Shown: piece after piece, positions 8,763-17,424 of the stretch
Layout of the letters: each line of letters opens with the position of its first letter
How positions within the stretch are numbered: the first letter of the stretch is position 1
Source of the DNA: VFKU01 sp964620045
Lineage (GTDB): Bacteria > Hydrogenedentota > Hydrogenedentia > Hydrogenedentales > GCA-2746185
Assembly (NCBI GenBank): GCA_964620045.1
Contig: CAZUJL010000010.1
Coordinates: 1-64,000, forward strand
Direction: 5' to 3'
DNA: 64,000 nt
Made by a program: the position numbers and the translations under genes
The notes under the pieces: generated by a model
Database searches by the model: none
Told to the model about the DNA's origin: nothing
What the model saw: the letters and a program-made list of their open reading frames with translations, nothing else

Positions 8763-9647
8763 TCAAGTACCCATGGCGTTGCAGACGCCGTCTACTTCCT
8801 GGCAGTAGTCGTTTGAGCCACCCTGCTCGCATTTGTGTGTCTGTAAATTACAGCGTCGGTTGTTTGGAGTAAAGGGATAGACGATTGTAGGGTTATCGTT
8901 ATGCTTTAACCTTGAGATGCGCTCGTTGCACCAGAGCAGTCCGACGTCTCGTGAGTGTCTCCAGATATGTAGTTCGGTGGCCCCATGGTGTGTGCCCATG
9001 AATTCGTGGTGGGATTTGGTAAAGAGGTCCTTCACGGAACGATTGGCGCCGAGGCTGCGCATGACGTGTTCGTAATGATTGAGGTGAAGGTCAGCAGCAT
9101 CCGCGTGTACATCGAGTAACGGCACGGCCATGAACGCATTCAGCGCCGTGAGGACAGGACGAATCGTTGCGATAGGGTGAGCGACCTCCCATTCACTCTC
9201 AGGGCGACGCCCGTACTCGGCATAGGTCTTGGGAAACCCGCCACCCACGGGTTGTATGCTGTTTGCGAACACGTTTTTTACTGCATTGAGTGCATCGCGC
9301 AACGCTACGATTGTCGGAGTTTGTGCACCTGTGGCTTGAAGTGCAGAGATAATCCGCCTTTCATCCGGACTGCCGGCCACAGGAATGGATGCGATCAACT
9401 GATCGAGCAGGTCAGATATATCGCCGAACAATAAGTCCAATAGCGGATATGTGCCGAGCAGGTGTAGTGCTATGTGGGCCCTGGCTCCGGCTGCGATATC
9501 TGTCGCCGTCACGTTCCAGGGATAGTTGATGCGGACGTCGGGCTCGGCGTAGTAGTCGAGAGTATCCAGAATGTTTACATCAGTAACGTTGGCCTGTCCG
9601 CCCCCATTCCCCAATGATATGGCCGGCCCGCCGGTTTTTTTCGACAT
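8763..9647 (-). CDS. Uncharacterised paralogue of the Tat protein, with no recognisable signal peptide
   Basis: This 294-residue protein belongs to no family I know. It begins with a glycine-rich, non-hydrophobic N-terminus (GGPAISLGNGGGQ), unlike its neighbour. It has INYPWNVTATD near residue 41, ELHIWRHSRDVGLLWC near residue 235 and ends with PNNRRC, C-x4-C spacing and NDYCQEVDGVCNAM. The same order of motifs occurs in the 7699-8586 product. The conserved cysteines suggest a disulfide or metal-stabilised tail. An excellent AGGAGG lies 8 bases before the ATG. It is divergent from the sigma-factor gene, with a 426-base region between. If it leaves the cytoplasm, it must use a route not visible in its N-terminus. 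Confidence 0.8.
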   Translation of the reverse strand: MSKKTGGPAISLGNGGGQANVTDVNILDTLDYYAEPDVRINYPWNVTATDIAAGARAHIALHLLGTYPLLDLLFGDISDLLDQLIASIPVAGSPDERRIISALQATGAQTPTIVALRDALNAVKNVFANSIQPVGGGFPKTYAEYGRRPESEWEVAHPIATIRPVLTALNAFMAVPLLDVHADAADLHLNHYEHVMRSLGANRSVKDLFTKSHHEFMGTHHGATELHIWRHSRDVGLLWCNERISRLKHNDNPTIVYPFTPNNRRCNLQTHKCEQGGSNDYCQEVDGVCNAMGT

Positions 9648-9723
9648 ATCCGATCCTCCTGTGTTAGTCGCTTTGTTTTGAGAAAATTTAAAGACAGTGC
9701 ATTACAGATCGCCGTATTGAGTG

Positions 9724-9936
9724 TTACGAAGAAAACTGAGACTTGCGAGCGCTCATCAACCAGCGCCGCGAGTACTTCACGCGACCGAATGCAGCTTGAC
9801 GGGGCACTTGCCGGACGGTAATGACCCGGTAACCGTGAAATTTAATTAGCCACCATACTTTTATAGACGACCGAGTCCAGAGAGTATCGGACGGGCGGAT
9901 ATCAAAATCAAGAGCTTCGTTTCGCTCGGCGTCCAT
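9724..9936 (-). CDS. Possible small ORF or remnant in the divergent intergenic region
   Basis: A 70-codon frame starts at an ATG preceded by AGGAACGAAC. The start region (GGAACGAACATGGACGCC) resembles that of the Tat-protein gene (GGAACAAGTACATGGACGCG), so this may be a decayed relative or a small gene of the same cluster. The product (starting MDAERNEALDFDIRP) has no export signal and lacks the cysteine tail. A TTATAT sequence lies about 20 bases upstream of the putative ribosome binding site. The rest of the 9648-10073 gap holds no recognisable gene, only presumed promoters for the flanking divergent genes. Confidence 0.28.
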   Translation of the reverse strand: MDAERNEALDFDIRPSDTLWTRSSIKVWWLIKFHGYRVITVRQVPRQAAFGRVKYSRRWLMSARKSQFSS

Positions 9937-10073
9937 GTTCGTTCCTGCTGTATCTATATAAGCCCACGCGTTAGTCTTAAGGGGAACGGTAGGGATGTTA
10001 CACTCCTCGCTCTGGGTGCGTGTGGTTTTCCGGACACGGGTCATCAGTGTAATTCCAGGATTGCGGATCGGGT

Positions 10074-10790
10074 ATGGCTTTTGACGATACGAGATGGAGT
10101 TTGGTGCTGCGCGCGGGAACGCAGGGCGATGATGCGCGCGAGGCGCTCGCGTCGCTGTGTCAGTTGTACTGGCCTCCGTTGTATTCGTTCTTGCGTTTGC
10201 GCGGGAAGTCGAAGGAAGACGCGAGCGACATCTTGCAAGGATTTTTTTTGACGCTGATCGAAAAGGATTTCGTGAGCAAGGCGCGACCGGAAATCGGACG
10301 GTTCAGAACGTTTTTATTGACAGCACTTACGCGCTACGCGGCGAACGAGTACGCGAAGCAGACGGCAATCAAGCGCGGTGGTCGAGTGAAGTTTGTGCGG
10401 ATTGACGGCGATGAGGCGGAGGACCTGCACCAGCGTATCCCGGCGCGCACGCAGACGCCGGAGGAGATTTTTGAGCGTCAGTGGGCGCACGCGATCCTGC
10501 AGCAGGCGATGACGAATTTGGAACAGTCCTACGCTCGATTGGGCAAAAAGGAACTGTTCCGGGAACTGCGAATAGTGCTTGCCGCTTCTGAAGAGTCGCT
10601 GGACTATGAAAAATTGTCGCAACGGCTATCGATGAAGGAAGGCGCGCTTCGTGTAGCCGTGCATCGACTTAAGTCGCGCTACCGCCACGAGTTGGAAAAA
10701 GTAGTGAAAGAAACCGTCACTTCGCCCGGAGATGCGGCGGACGAGCTGCGGTATTTGGTCGAAGTGCTTGGGCGACCGCTGAAGTCGTAA
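10074..10790 (+). CDS. ECF-like sigma-70 family RNA polymerase sigma factor
   Basis: A 238-residue protein. The N-terminal half has sigma region 2 features: TRWSLVLRA, LCQLYWPPLYSFLRLRGKS, DASDILQGFFLTLIEKD and GRFRTFLLTAL. This pattern is characteristic of a sigma-factor group that in planctomycete- and acidobacteria-like genomes sits next to large Ser/Thr kinases. The C-terminal part (about residues 150-215, YEKLSQRLSMKEGALRVAVHRL) is the region 4 helix-turn-helix that reads the -35 element. No anti-sigma gene is adjacent. The kinase gene starts 57 bases downstream and probably forms one transcription unit, so phosphorylation may control the factor (inference). The ATG at 10074 has only a weak GGATCGGG upstream. 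Confidence 0.9.
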   Translation: MAFDDTRWSLVLRAGTQGDDAREALASLCQLYWPPLYSFLRLRGKSKEDASDILQGFFLTLIEKDFVSKARPEIGRFRTFLLTALTRYAANEYAKQTAIKRGGRVKFVRIDGDEAEDLHQRIPARTQTPEEIFERQWAHAILQQAMTNLEQSYARLGKKELFRELRIVLAASEESLDYEKLSQRLSMKEGALRVAVHRLKSRYRHELEKVVKETVTSPGDAADELRYLVEVLGRPLKS

Positions 10791-10847
10791 CAGTAACAGG
10801 CACGAACCGAGTCGTAATAGGCTGTGTGATCGCACGAAGGGGTCCTC

Positions 10848-13800
10848 ATGACGAACCCAGGCGACTGCCCCCAATGCGGCCGACCGATTCCACCGGATGC
10901 CCCCGGGGGGCTCTGTCCGTACTGCCTGATTTCGGAAGTAGCGCGGCCGGTTGAGGCGGGCACGTGGCCGGCCGGTTCGCGCGATACCAACCTTCTTTTT
11001 GCATTATTTGCTCACTTATTGCGGTATATAGACGCGCAGCAATTTGCCGATGCGGTGGAGTATTGGGCTGAAAATCCATCGATCCCAATCGCGGATCACC
11101 TGGTTGAGGCCGATGCGATCTCGGCGGCAAGCCGGCAGTATCTGGATGGCCTGATCGCGCACGGGCTGGACTTCTACGAAGGCAACGTTTCCAAGACGCT
11201 CGATTCGCTCGGAGGGCACGAACGCGTCGCGAGCCTGCTTCAGTCGACGGCGGATCGCGGCGCGAAGGAATTGGTGCAGACCCGCCTGGCGTTGAACATT
11301 CCGGAAAAAATGTTCGACGAAGCGCCGCCGGAAAGTGTGACGATTTCGGAGCGCCCCGGACGATACACCGGTTCGAGCGAGTACTCGCGCGGCGGCATGG
11401 GCCGCATTCTTCTGGTGCACGACGAGTTGCTCGCGCGCGATATTGCGTTGAAGGAACTTCTGCCGCCGTCGGATGTGTACTCGGGGCCGCAAGGTACGGA
11501 AGACAGTCCGGTTCGCCAGTCGGCGGCATTGATTGCGCGATTCCTGCGCGAAGCGCGCGTGACGGGCCGGTTGGAGCATCCCAGCATTGTGCCCGTGTAT
11601 GAGCTGGGCCGGCGCGAGAACGGCAGCCTGTACTACACCATGCGTCTCGTGCGCGGGAAGACGCTGCGCACGGTGTTGCAAGAGTGCAAGACGCTCGAGG
11701 ACCGCCTCAAGCTGTTGCCGAACTTTGTGGATGTGTGCATGGGCATCGCGTACGCGCACAGCCGCGGTGTGGTTCATCGCGACATCAAACCCTCGAACAT
11801 CATGGTGGGCGAGTTCGGCGAAACGGTGATCATCGATTGGGGTCTTGCGAAAGTCGTCGGCGCGAAAGAGCCGGAGCATCCGTCGCTGGAAGACACATTG
11901 CACCGGTTGCACGGCAACGACGCGGTGGGGCCGGATAGAACTGTCACCGGGGAAGTGTTGGGCAGCCCGCACTACATGTCGCCCGAGCAGGCCGCGGGCC
12001 GGATCGACGAGATTGATGCGCGCTCGGATGTATTCAGTCTGGGTGTGCTGTTGTATGAAATCCTCACGGATCACGCTGCGTTTGATCGCAGTTCGCTCGA
12101 GGGATTGATTGAGCAAATTCAGCATGAGGAGCCGGTGCCGATCGCCACGCGCGAACCACATGTCCCGCGAGAACTGGCGAGCATTTGTACGCGCGCACTT
12201 TCCAAGGAAAAAGTAAAGCGTTACTCGTCGGCAAAGGAATTGGGCGACGATGTAACCAGCTTCCTTTCCGGCTCCATCGTCAGTGCTTACACCTATACAC
12301 CGATAGAGCGGATGCGCCGGGCGTATGCGCGCCGGAAAACAAGTGTGAACACAGCACTGGTTGCCGCAATCGCCGTTATTGCGACGGCGGTGTATGCGTT
12401 TGTAAACGTGACGCATTCGCGCGACGTGGCGGTCGTGGCGCGCGAAGCGGAGTCTGTCGCGCGGTCGCAGGCGCAGGTGGACAAATACACCGCGGAGATT
12501 CGCCTGGCGCAGGGCTATCTGGATGCCAACAATCCGGAACGCGCCGGCCAGGTGTTGTGGGCGATCGATCCGAGCCAGCGGAACTGGGAGTGGGGATTTT
12601 TTCTCAACCGGAGCCGTCCGGAAATCACGCGCATTGAGGGGTACTCGCTTGCCGCGTTGTGGCCGGACGACAGCCGCGTCGTGACGCTTTCCAATCGGCT
12701 GCCGATGCGGATCTATTCGGCGACGGACGGTGCGCTGTTGCGTGAGTTTTCGTTGGGCGGGCATCGGATCAATGCCGCCGTCGCGCTGTCGCCCGATGGC
12801 CGCCGTGTGATCGTGGGTTGTCCCGATGCTGTTGTGCGAATGTGGGATACTGAGACAGGAATTCTTACAGAGCTTAAGGGGCACACGGGCGACGTACTTG
12901 CGATCGGGCTCACACCGCAGGGCGATCGTATTTTGAGCGGCGCTGCCGATATGACGGTACGCGTTTGGGATGCGAATAGCGGCGCGACGCTGCATGTGTT
13001 GAAAGCGTGGGACGAAGCAGCGCCGTTTAACAAAACGCCCAGTCCTGTGTCGAGTGCCGATGGGCATCGATTGGCTGTTTCGCGGGGATCGCCGAATGCG
13101 ATAGTCCAGATGTGGGACCTCGATTCTGGTCAACGGTTGTGGAGCAAAGACGGGGGCACACGGCCGGTGTTTGTGCCTGGGCATGATCAGATTCTCTATC
13201 TCAGCGGGCCAGAAATTGTGGTTGCGGATTCGAACACAGGTGCCGAATTGGCCCGATTGGTGGGGCATGAGGCATGGGTTAGCCGTGTCGCCACAACGCC
13301 GGATGGCGCTCTGGCGGTCAGTGGCTCGACCGACGGGAGCGTGCTCGTTTGGGATCTGGCAACACACGCGCTGTTGCGGCGCATGACGCATTCCGGGAGA
13401 GTGGAACGGATTTCCATCAACCGCAGCGGTACTCTTTGTGCGGCAGCGTCTTTCGACGGGCCAATTACGGCATGGGACATCGAGTCAGGTGTGTTAATTA
13501 ACACCTTGCCGGGGCATAACGCGTCGCTTACACAGCTTGCATTTGGCACACAGAGCGATGTGCTCGTTTCCGCCGGTGGCGATCGCACGGTTCGCGTCTG
13601 GAATGCAACAGACTCGCCGGGCATCGCCCGCCGGCCGATACAAGGAAGCGTTACGGCGTTTTTGGTGGCGTCCCCAGCCGGACTCATGGCCAGCTCGACC
13701 ATGGCGGGCATGGTGGCAGTTCTGGACAAAGAATCTCTGCAGGTGGTGGAAGAATTTTCGTCAGTCGAGCCGACGCACAGTGTATCCCGTGCGTTGATGT

Positions 13801-15332
13801 CCGACGATGGTAGGCGAGTGGCGTTGTTGATTGATGGTTACCGAACGATTGTCTGGGATCGCGAGGATCGACGGGTCGTGCACGTGTTGAATGCTCATCA
13901 GGGGAATACCGCCGCGCTTGCAATGAATCCTGCAGGAAACACGATCGCAACGGCGGGATGGGATGGGGGTCTGGCGGTGTGGCGTGATGGTTCTGGCGAG
14001 AAGGAAATAGACAGTCTCCAGCATCCGGAGATTGGTGCGTTGATGGTATCGCCAAACGGCGACGAGATTGTGGCGGGAGACGATGCTGGAATGATCGACG
14101 TGTTGTCGACGGACACCGGCGCGATTCTGCATCAGGTGCAAGGACACGCCGGGCCCGTGACAGTGTTTGCGATGGACGTGCAACGTTCGCTTCTGGCGTC
14201 TGCCGCCGCCGATCGCAGTGTGCGCCTATGGAATTTCCCAGGACTGGAGCCTCGCGGTGTTTTGCTGGGGCATGCCCAGACGATTAGCGACGTGTCGTTC
14301 TCGGAAGACGGCAGGCGAATTTTTACCGCTTCTGTCGATGAGGATTCTGTACGTATCTGGAATCCGTCGACCGCTACAGAAATTATTAACTTGCACACAC
14401 CATCGCCAAACTCCGTAAACCAGCTTGGCAACGAAGTGTTTGTCGGGAGTTCGGGCGCTGTGGCAATGGTCGAGCGGTGGCGATCGGCTTCTACTACGCC
14501 TTTGGATAATCATGAGGCCGAGTTAGCGCGTTTCGATCAGGAGCGAAAAGCAGAAGCCGAGCAGAGGAAAACAGCCACCCCTGCCGTGGCGCCGTTGCCC
14601 CGGACCATATTTATTGCCCATCCATCGGCCGAGGCTTTTCTGCGTGGTCTCGTTGCGGCGGCTTCAGCCGCGCCGCGCGAGGCCGAAAACTCGGCAGTCG
14701 ACGGCGGATATCCGATGCCGGGTGCTAGTGCCGAAGCGCTTATTGGTCTGCAGGTTGATGCTGGCGATCCGCTGTTGCGCATTGATGGCGTGGCCATCGC
14801 TGGTCAACAAACGATGCTTGACCAACTCAACGCAATTGTCACACGGCTGGCTGCTGCCACGTTAGACTCCTTTGAATTTGAACTGCGGCATGAGGGTGTC
14901 TACCGCGTGTTCCGGTATCAGACGATACCCGTCGCGGAGGAAACGCACACGCTGCAGATCGCGCGCGCCGAGTGCGCCGAACGCGTGGATCGAACACTGC
15001 AAACCGTGAAGACGCATCGAAAACGGCTTGAAGAGGACGCGTTCGAGCGAGCGAAAAGCCGTGGAATTGCGGCGACTGCGAATTCGTTGCCGGGGATACT
15101 GATTGCGCGAGAGTTGGAGCCGTTGCGCCGCGACGATTACATTGCGTTCGGCGTGGGGGTGGGTGATGTGTTGTTGCGTGCCGACGACGTTTCGATCACG
15201 TCGCTCAATCAATTGGTCGCCTACTACGAGAGTCTATTGGCGGGAATTCGAGACGGCAGCCGTTCGCAGTTTTCAATGTATGTGGAGCGCGGCCAGTTTA
15301 CGCGGGCGTTGGTCACGATTAGTATTGTCTAA
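10848..15332 (+). CDS. Membrane Ser/Thr protein kinase with zinc ribbon, WD40 repeats and PDZ-like C-terminus
   Basis: A 1494-residue multidomain protein. Residues 7-26 form a zinc ribbon (CPQC and CPYC). The kinase spans about 175-480, with glycine loop SRGGMGRI, catalytic lysine in IALKEL (about 200), HRDIKPSN (about 310), DWG in place of DFG, and GSPHYMSPEQ plus DVFSLGVLLYEIL. One membrane helix (about 502-521) is followed by some 12-14 WD40 repeats (about 590-1190; for example GAADMTVRVWD and GGDRTVRVWN), enough for two propellers. Two PDZ-like segments end the protein: AGDPLLRIDGVAIAG and VGDVLLRADDVSITSLNQL. The kinase should face the cytoplasm and the propellers the periplasm. It directly follows the sigma-factor gene with a ribosome binding site-like AAGGGG, and is followed by a protease gene. 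Confidence 0.92.
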   Translation: MTNPGDCPQCGRPIPPDAPGGLCPYCLISEVARPVEAGTWPAGSRDTNLLFALFAHLLRYIDAQQFADAVEYWAENPSIPIADHLVEADAISAASRQYLDGLIAHGLDFYEGNVSKTLDSLGGHERVASLLQSTADRGAKELVQTRLALNIPEKMFDEAPPESVTISERPGRYTGSSEYSRGGMGRILLVHDELLARDIALKELLPPSDVYSGPQGTEDSPVRQSAALIARFLREARVTGRLEHPSIVPVYELGRRENGSLYYTMRLVRGKTLRTVLQECKTLEDRLKLLPNFVDVCMGIAYAHSRGVVHRDIKPSNIMVGEFGETVIIDWGLAKVVGAKEPEHPSLEDTLHRLHGNDAVGPDRTVTGEVLGSPHYMSPEQAAGRIDEIDARSDVFSLGVLLYEILTDHAAFDRSSLEGLIEQIQHEEPVPIATREPHVPRELASICTRALSKEKVKRYSSAKELGDDVTSFLSGSIVSAYTYTPIERMRRAYARRKTSVNTALVAAIAVIATAVYAFVNVTHSRDVAVVAREAESVARSQAQVDKYTAEIRLAQGYLDANNPERAGQVLWAIDPSQRNWEWGFFLNRSRPEITRIEGYSLAALWPDDSRVVTLSNRLPMRIYSATDGALLREFSLGGHRINAAVALSPDGRRVIVGCPDAVVRMWDTETGILTELKGHTGDVLAIGLTPQGDRILSGAADMTVRVWDANSGATLHVLKAWDEAAPFNKTPSPVSSADGHRLAVSRGSPNAIVQMWDLDSGQRLWSKDGGTRPVFVPGHDQILYLSGPEIVVADSNTGAELARLVGHEAWVSRVATTPDGALAVSGSTDGSVLVWDLATHALLRRMTHSGRVERISINRSGTLCAAASFDGPITAWDIESGVLINTLPGHNASLTQLAFGTQSDVLVSAGGDRTVRVWNATDSPGIARRPIQGSVTAFLVASPAGLMASSTMAGMVAVLDKESLQVVEEFSSVEPTHSVSRALMSDDGRRVALLIDGYRTIVWDREDRRVVHVLNAHQGNTAALAMNPAGNTIATAGWDGGLAVWRDGSGEKEIDSLQHPEIGALMVSPNGDEIVAGDDAGMIDVLSTDTGAILHQVQGHAGPVTVFAMDVQRSLLASAAADRSVRLWNFPGLEPRGVLLGHAQTISDVSFSEDGRRIFTASVDEDSVRIWNPSTATEIINLHTPSPNSVNQLGNEVFVGSSGAVAMVERWRSASTTPLDNHEAELARFDQERKAEAEQRKTATPAVAPLPRTIFIAHPSAEAFLRGLVAAASAAPREAENSAVDGGYPMPGASAEALIGLQVDAGDPLLRIDGVAIAGQQTMLDQLNAIVTRLAAATLDSFEFELRHEGVYRVFRYQTIPVAEETHTLQIARAECAERVDRTLQTVKTHRKRLEEDAFERAKSRGIAATANSLPGILIARELEPLRRDDYIAFGVGVGDVLLRADDVSITSLNQLVAYYESLLAGIRDGSRSQFSMYVERGQFTRALVTISIV

Positions 15333-15466
15333 ATTGGCGGGATGACGAACGCCGGGTCGCCGGGAATATGTGCAATTCTGGGGAATCTCGGCTGGATTTC
15401 GGCGGGCTTGTCAGGAAGAATCCACGGGCGCGAATATGTTTTCTCTAAGTACGGAATGCGTCCGGG

Positions 15467-16144
15467 ATGAAATTCGCAGATTACCAATCGCCTGAGTATG
15501 TCGTGCGCACGCTGCGATCGCTGGTGTCGGTGCAGCCTGCGCACAGTTGCGACAATTGGGCGGATCGACTGACGCCGGCGACGGGTTTTTACGTTGGCGA
15601 AGACGTCATTGTTACCTCAAAACACACCGCGACGCAGTCAACGGGGGCACGCATCCATACGATGACGCCGGAAGGGCGGGCGGGATCCTGGCTGGACGCC
15701 AAGCGGTTGCGCAGCGAGCAGTTCGACGATCTTTCGGTGTCGGTGCATAAAACAACGGTGGCGTACGACGTCGCGTACTACGGTCTGCAGGATGAATCGC
15801 ACGGGTCGCTGTCGCCGCTGCGCATTGGCCGTAGCGCGGATTTTGGTGAGCAGTTTCTGTTGGTGGGCATCACGCATACCGCGGATGAGGGGTATGTGGC
15901 GAAATTTTCGGAAGGCAGGCTGCACGAGGTTCGCCAACGCAAAGGCGAGCCGGCGCTGTTGCTTTTCGACGCGGATGTGGAGTTCGGCATGAGCGGCGGG
16001 CCGGTGCTTCGCGCGGATACGGCGGAAGTGATCGGCGTATTGAGTGGCACGCTGAAGTATGGCGGCCACGAGTTCGCTATGGCGTGGCAACTGGTCGAAG
16101 AGAACATCCCCTGGACCCTGCGCGCGCTGCGCCCGGCGCGGTAG
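15467..16144 (+). CDS. Trypsin-fold serine protease, apparently cytoplasmic
   Basis: This 225-residue protein has a complete-looking chymotrypsin-fold triad: His53 in VIVTSKHTA, Asp101 in YDVAYYGL and Ser176 in FGMSGGPVL. The start of the fold, TGFYVGEDVIVTSKH, corresponds to the oxyanion-side barrel of HtrA-like proteases. It has no PDZ domain, signal peptide or membrane helix, which is unusual for this fold in bacteria and suggests a cytoplasmic partner. It lies 134 bases downstream of the sigma/kinase pair on the same strand, and the kinase ends in PDZ-like segments, so a split regulatory cascade is conceivable. The ATG at 15467 has no good ribosome binding site. The substrate is unknown. 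Confidence 0.8.
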   Translation: MKFADYQSPEYVVRTLRSLVSVQPAHSCDNWADRLTPATGFYVGEDVIVTSKHTATQSTGARIHTMTPEGRAGSWLDAKRLRSEQFDDLSVSVHKTTVAYDVAYYGLQDESHGSLSPLRIGRSADFGEQFLLVGITHTADEGYVAKFSEGRLHEVRQRKGEPALLLFDADVEFGMSGGPVLRADTAEVIGVLSGTLKYGGHEFAMAWQLVEENIPWTLRALRPAR

Positions 16145-16179
16145 AATGCCCCGCGCGATCATGCGCGGGAGGCGAATCG

Positions 16180-16881
16180 ATGGGCGCGGTGGCGATGGTG
16201 GTGGGGCTGTGGGTGTCGTTGGTTGCGAACGATCAAGTAGTGGAAGAGGGCTACGAGGTTCTGTTCGACGGCGAGACGCTGAACGGCTGGCAGGCGGCGG
16301 ACCCGAGTTTTTGGTCCATCGAGGACGGCGCAATCACGGCGAAGATCACGGACGCGCACCCGACCTCGCGCAACCACTACCTCGTGTGGCAGGGCGGGAA
16401 GCTGGGCGACTTCGAGCTGAAGCTGCGGCACCGCATCATCAGCGAGCACGAAGTGAACGGCGGGTTTCAGTTCCGCAGCGAGATGTTCAACGGCGACATT
16501 CCGGACGATTGCCGAGGCTACCAGGTCGACAACAACACGAAAACGCCGTGGCTCGTGCGGCTCTACGATGAGTTCGGGCGGCACACGCTCGCCTGGCGCG
16601 GCGAGCATGCGGTGTTCGATGAGACGGGCAAACAGACCGTCACGCCGATCGAAGGCGCGACCGGTGAGGCGCATTTCAAGCTCGAGGAGTGGCACGAGTA
16701 CCACCTGAAATGCGTCGGTGCGACGATCACGCTGAGCGTCGACGGAAAACTCGTCGCCGAAGTCGTGGACAACGACCCCAACCAGCGCGATTTGGAGGGC
16801 ATTCTTGCGCTACAACTGCATAGTGGCCCGCCGATGACGGTGCAGTTTCGGGATGTGCGGTTGAAGCGGCTGGGTAAATAG
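16180..16881 (+). CDS. DUF1080 (3-keto-disaccharide hydrolase-like) protein
   Basis: A 233-residue protein. After a short hydrophobic leader (MGAVAMVVGLWVSLVA) comes the family opening EGYEVLFDGETLNGWQ, then FWSIEDGAITAK, NGGFQFRSE and the closing GILALQLHSGPPMTVQFRDV. These are hallmarks of the concanavalin-like jelly-roll family DUF1080, members of which hydrolyse 3-keto-glycosides; the family is heavily expanded in Planctomycetota and relatives. The leader suggests export, although it lacks a positively charged N-terminus. The ATG at 16180 has GGGAGG 6 bases upstream, which rules out the longer frame starting at 16084. It starts 35 bases after the protease gene. Confidence 0.88.
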   Translation: MGAVAMVVGLWVSLVANDQVVEEGYEVLFDGETLNGWQAADPSFWSIEDGAITAKITDAHPTSRNHYLVWQGGKLGDFELKLRHRIISEHEVNGGFQFRSEMFNGDIPDDCRGYQVDNNTKTPWLVRLYDEFGRHTLAWRGEHAVFDETGKQTVTPIEGATGEAHFKLEEWHEYHLKCVGATITLSVDGKLVAEVVDNDPNQRDLEGILALQLHSGPPMTVQFRDVRLKRLGK

Positions 16882-16894
16882 CAACCTTGCGGGG

Positions 16895-17113
16895 TTAGGT
16901 CTCGTCGGAGTCGATCGGCTGGGCGATGCGGCGCACCACTACGAACCCCTCTAGGTCGTCGTCGTCGCCGTGCAGGGCTGTTTCGCATTCGGTGCAGGCG
17001 GGGTAACAAATCATTCCGGGCGCCGGCGTTTTCTCCCGAAGCTGGAATTGGGCACGGCAATCTTCGCACGTGGCGATGCGGGTTCTGAGATCGAAGGGGA
17101 TTGGCCCATCCCC
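16895..17113 (-). pseudogene. Small zinc-ribbon protein frame without a normal start (possible frameshift)
   Basis: A minus-strand frame of about 72 codons encodes a treble-cysteine pattern: ATCEDCRAQF, then ICYPACTECE, then an acidic DDDDLEG stretch and a conserved-looking end FVVVRRIAQPIDSDET. CxxC pairs in this spacing resemble small zinc ribbons. A TAG (17114-17116) closes the frame and no ATG, GTG or TTG precedes the first cysteine pair. One extra base in the CCCC run just downstream of an out-of-frame ATG would give a normal start, so a frameshift (real or sequencing) is likely. The rest of the 16882-17424 gap shows no other supported gene, only the presumed promoter of the methyltransferase. 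Confidence 0.4.
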
Positions 17114-17424
17114 CTACTTGCGGAAGAATTAAGCCTACGCGCGATCGGGGGTTGGGACAAGGAATATTGGAATCGGTTTGGAGCACGGCAGGTCGTCTAT
17201 GATCCGACGGGGAGCGTGTTTTGGCGTGTACGATGGGGGAAAAGCATAGCAAGTGGGCACGAGGCCCTCGCTCGGTATATTCTACTGCCGAGGAAATCGT
17301 TCAAATCGCTTCGACCGGGGGGCCGGTCGCGTGCAATTTTTGGGTACCCTCGTGCGTCATTGAAGGAACAGGCGAGGTAAACCAACTAAATAAATGGGCG
17401 CTGAGGGTCGCGCAAGGGGCTGTC

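Noticed and set aside
11016..13391. Minus-strand open frame of 791 codons inside the kinase gene
   Set aside because: It mirrors the kinase/WD40 coding strand, is Arg/His/Gln-rich without any domain, and the plus-strand protein has clear motifs.
15329..15544. Minus-strand 71-codon frame between kinase and protease
   Set aside because: It overlaps the protease start on the opposite strand and shows no motif or ribosome binding site, despite a proline-rich, protein-like look.
16970..17380. Plus-strand open frame of 136 codons before the methyltransferase
   Set aside because: No ribosome binding site, no recognisable domain, and it overlaps the zinc-ribbon frame on the other strand, which has a cysteine pattern.
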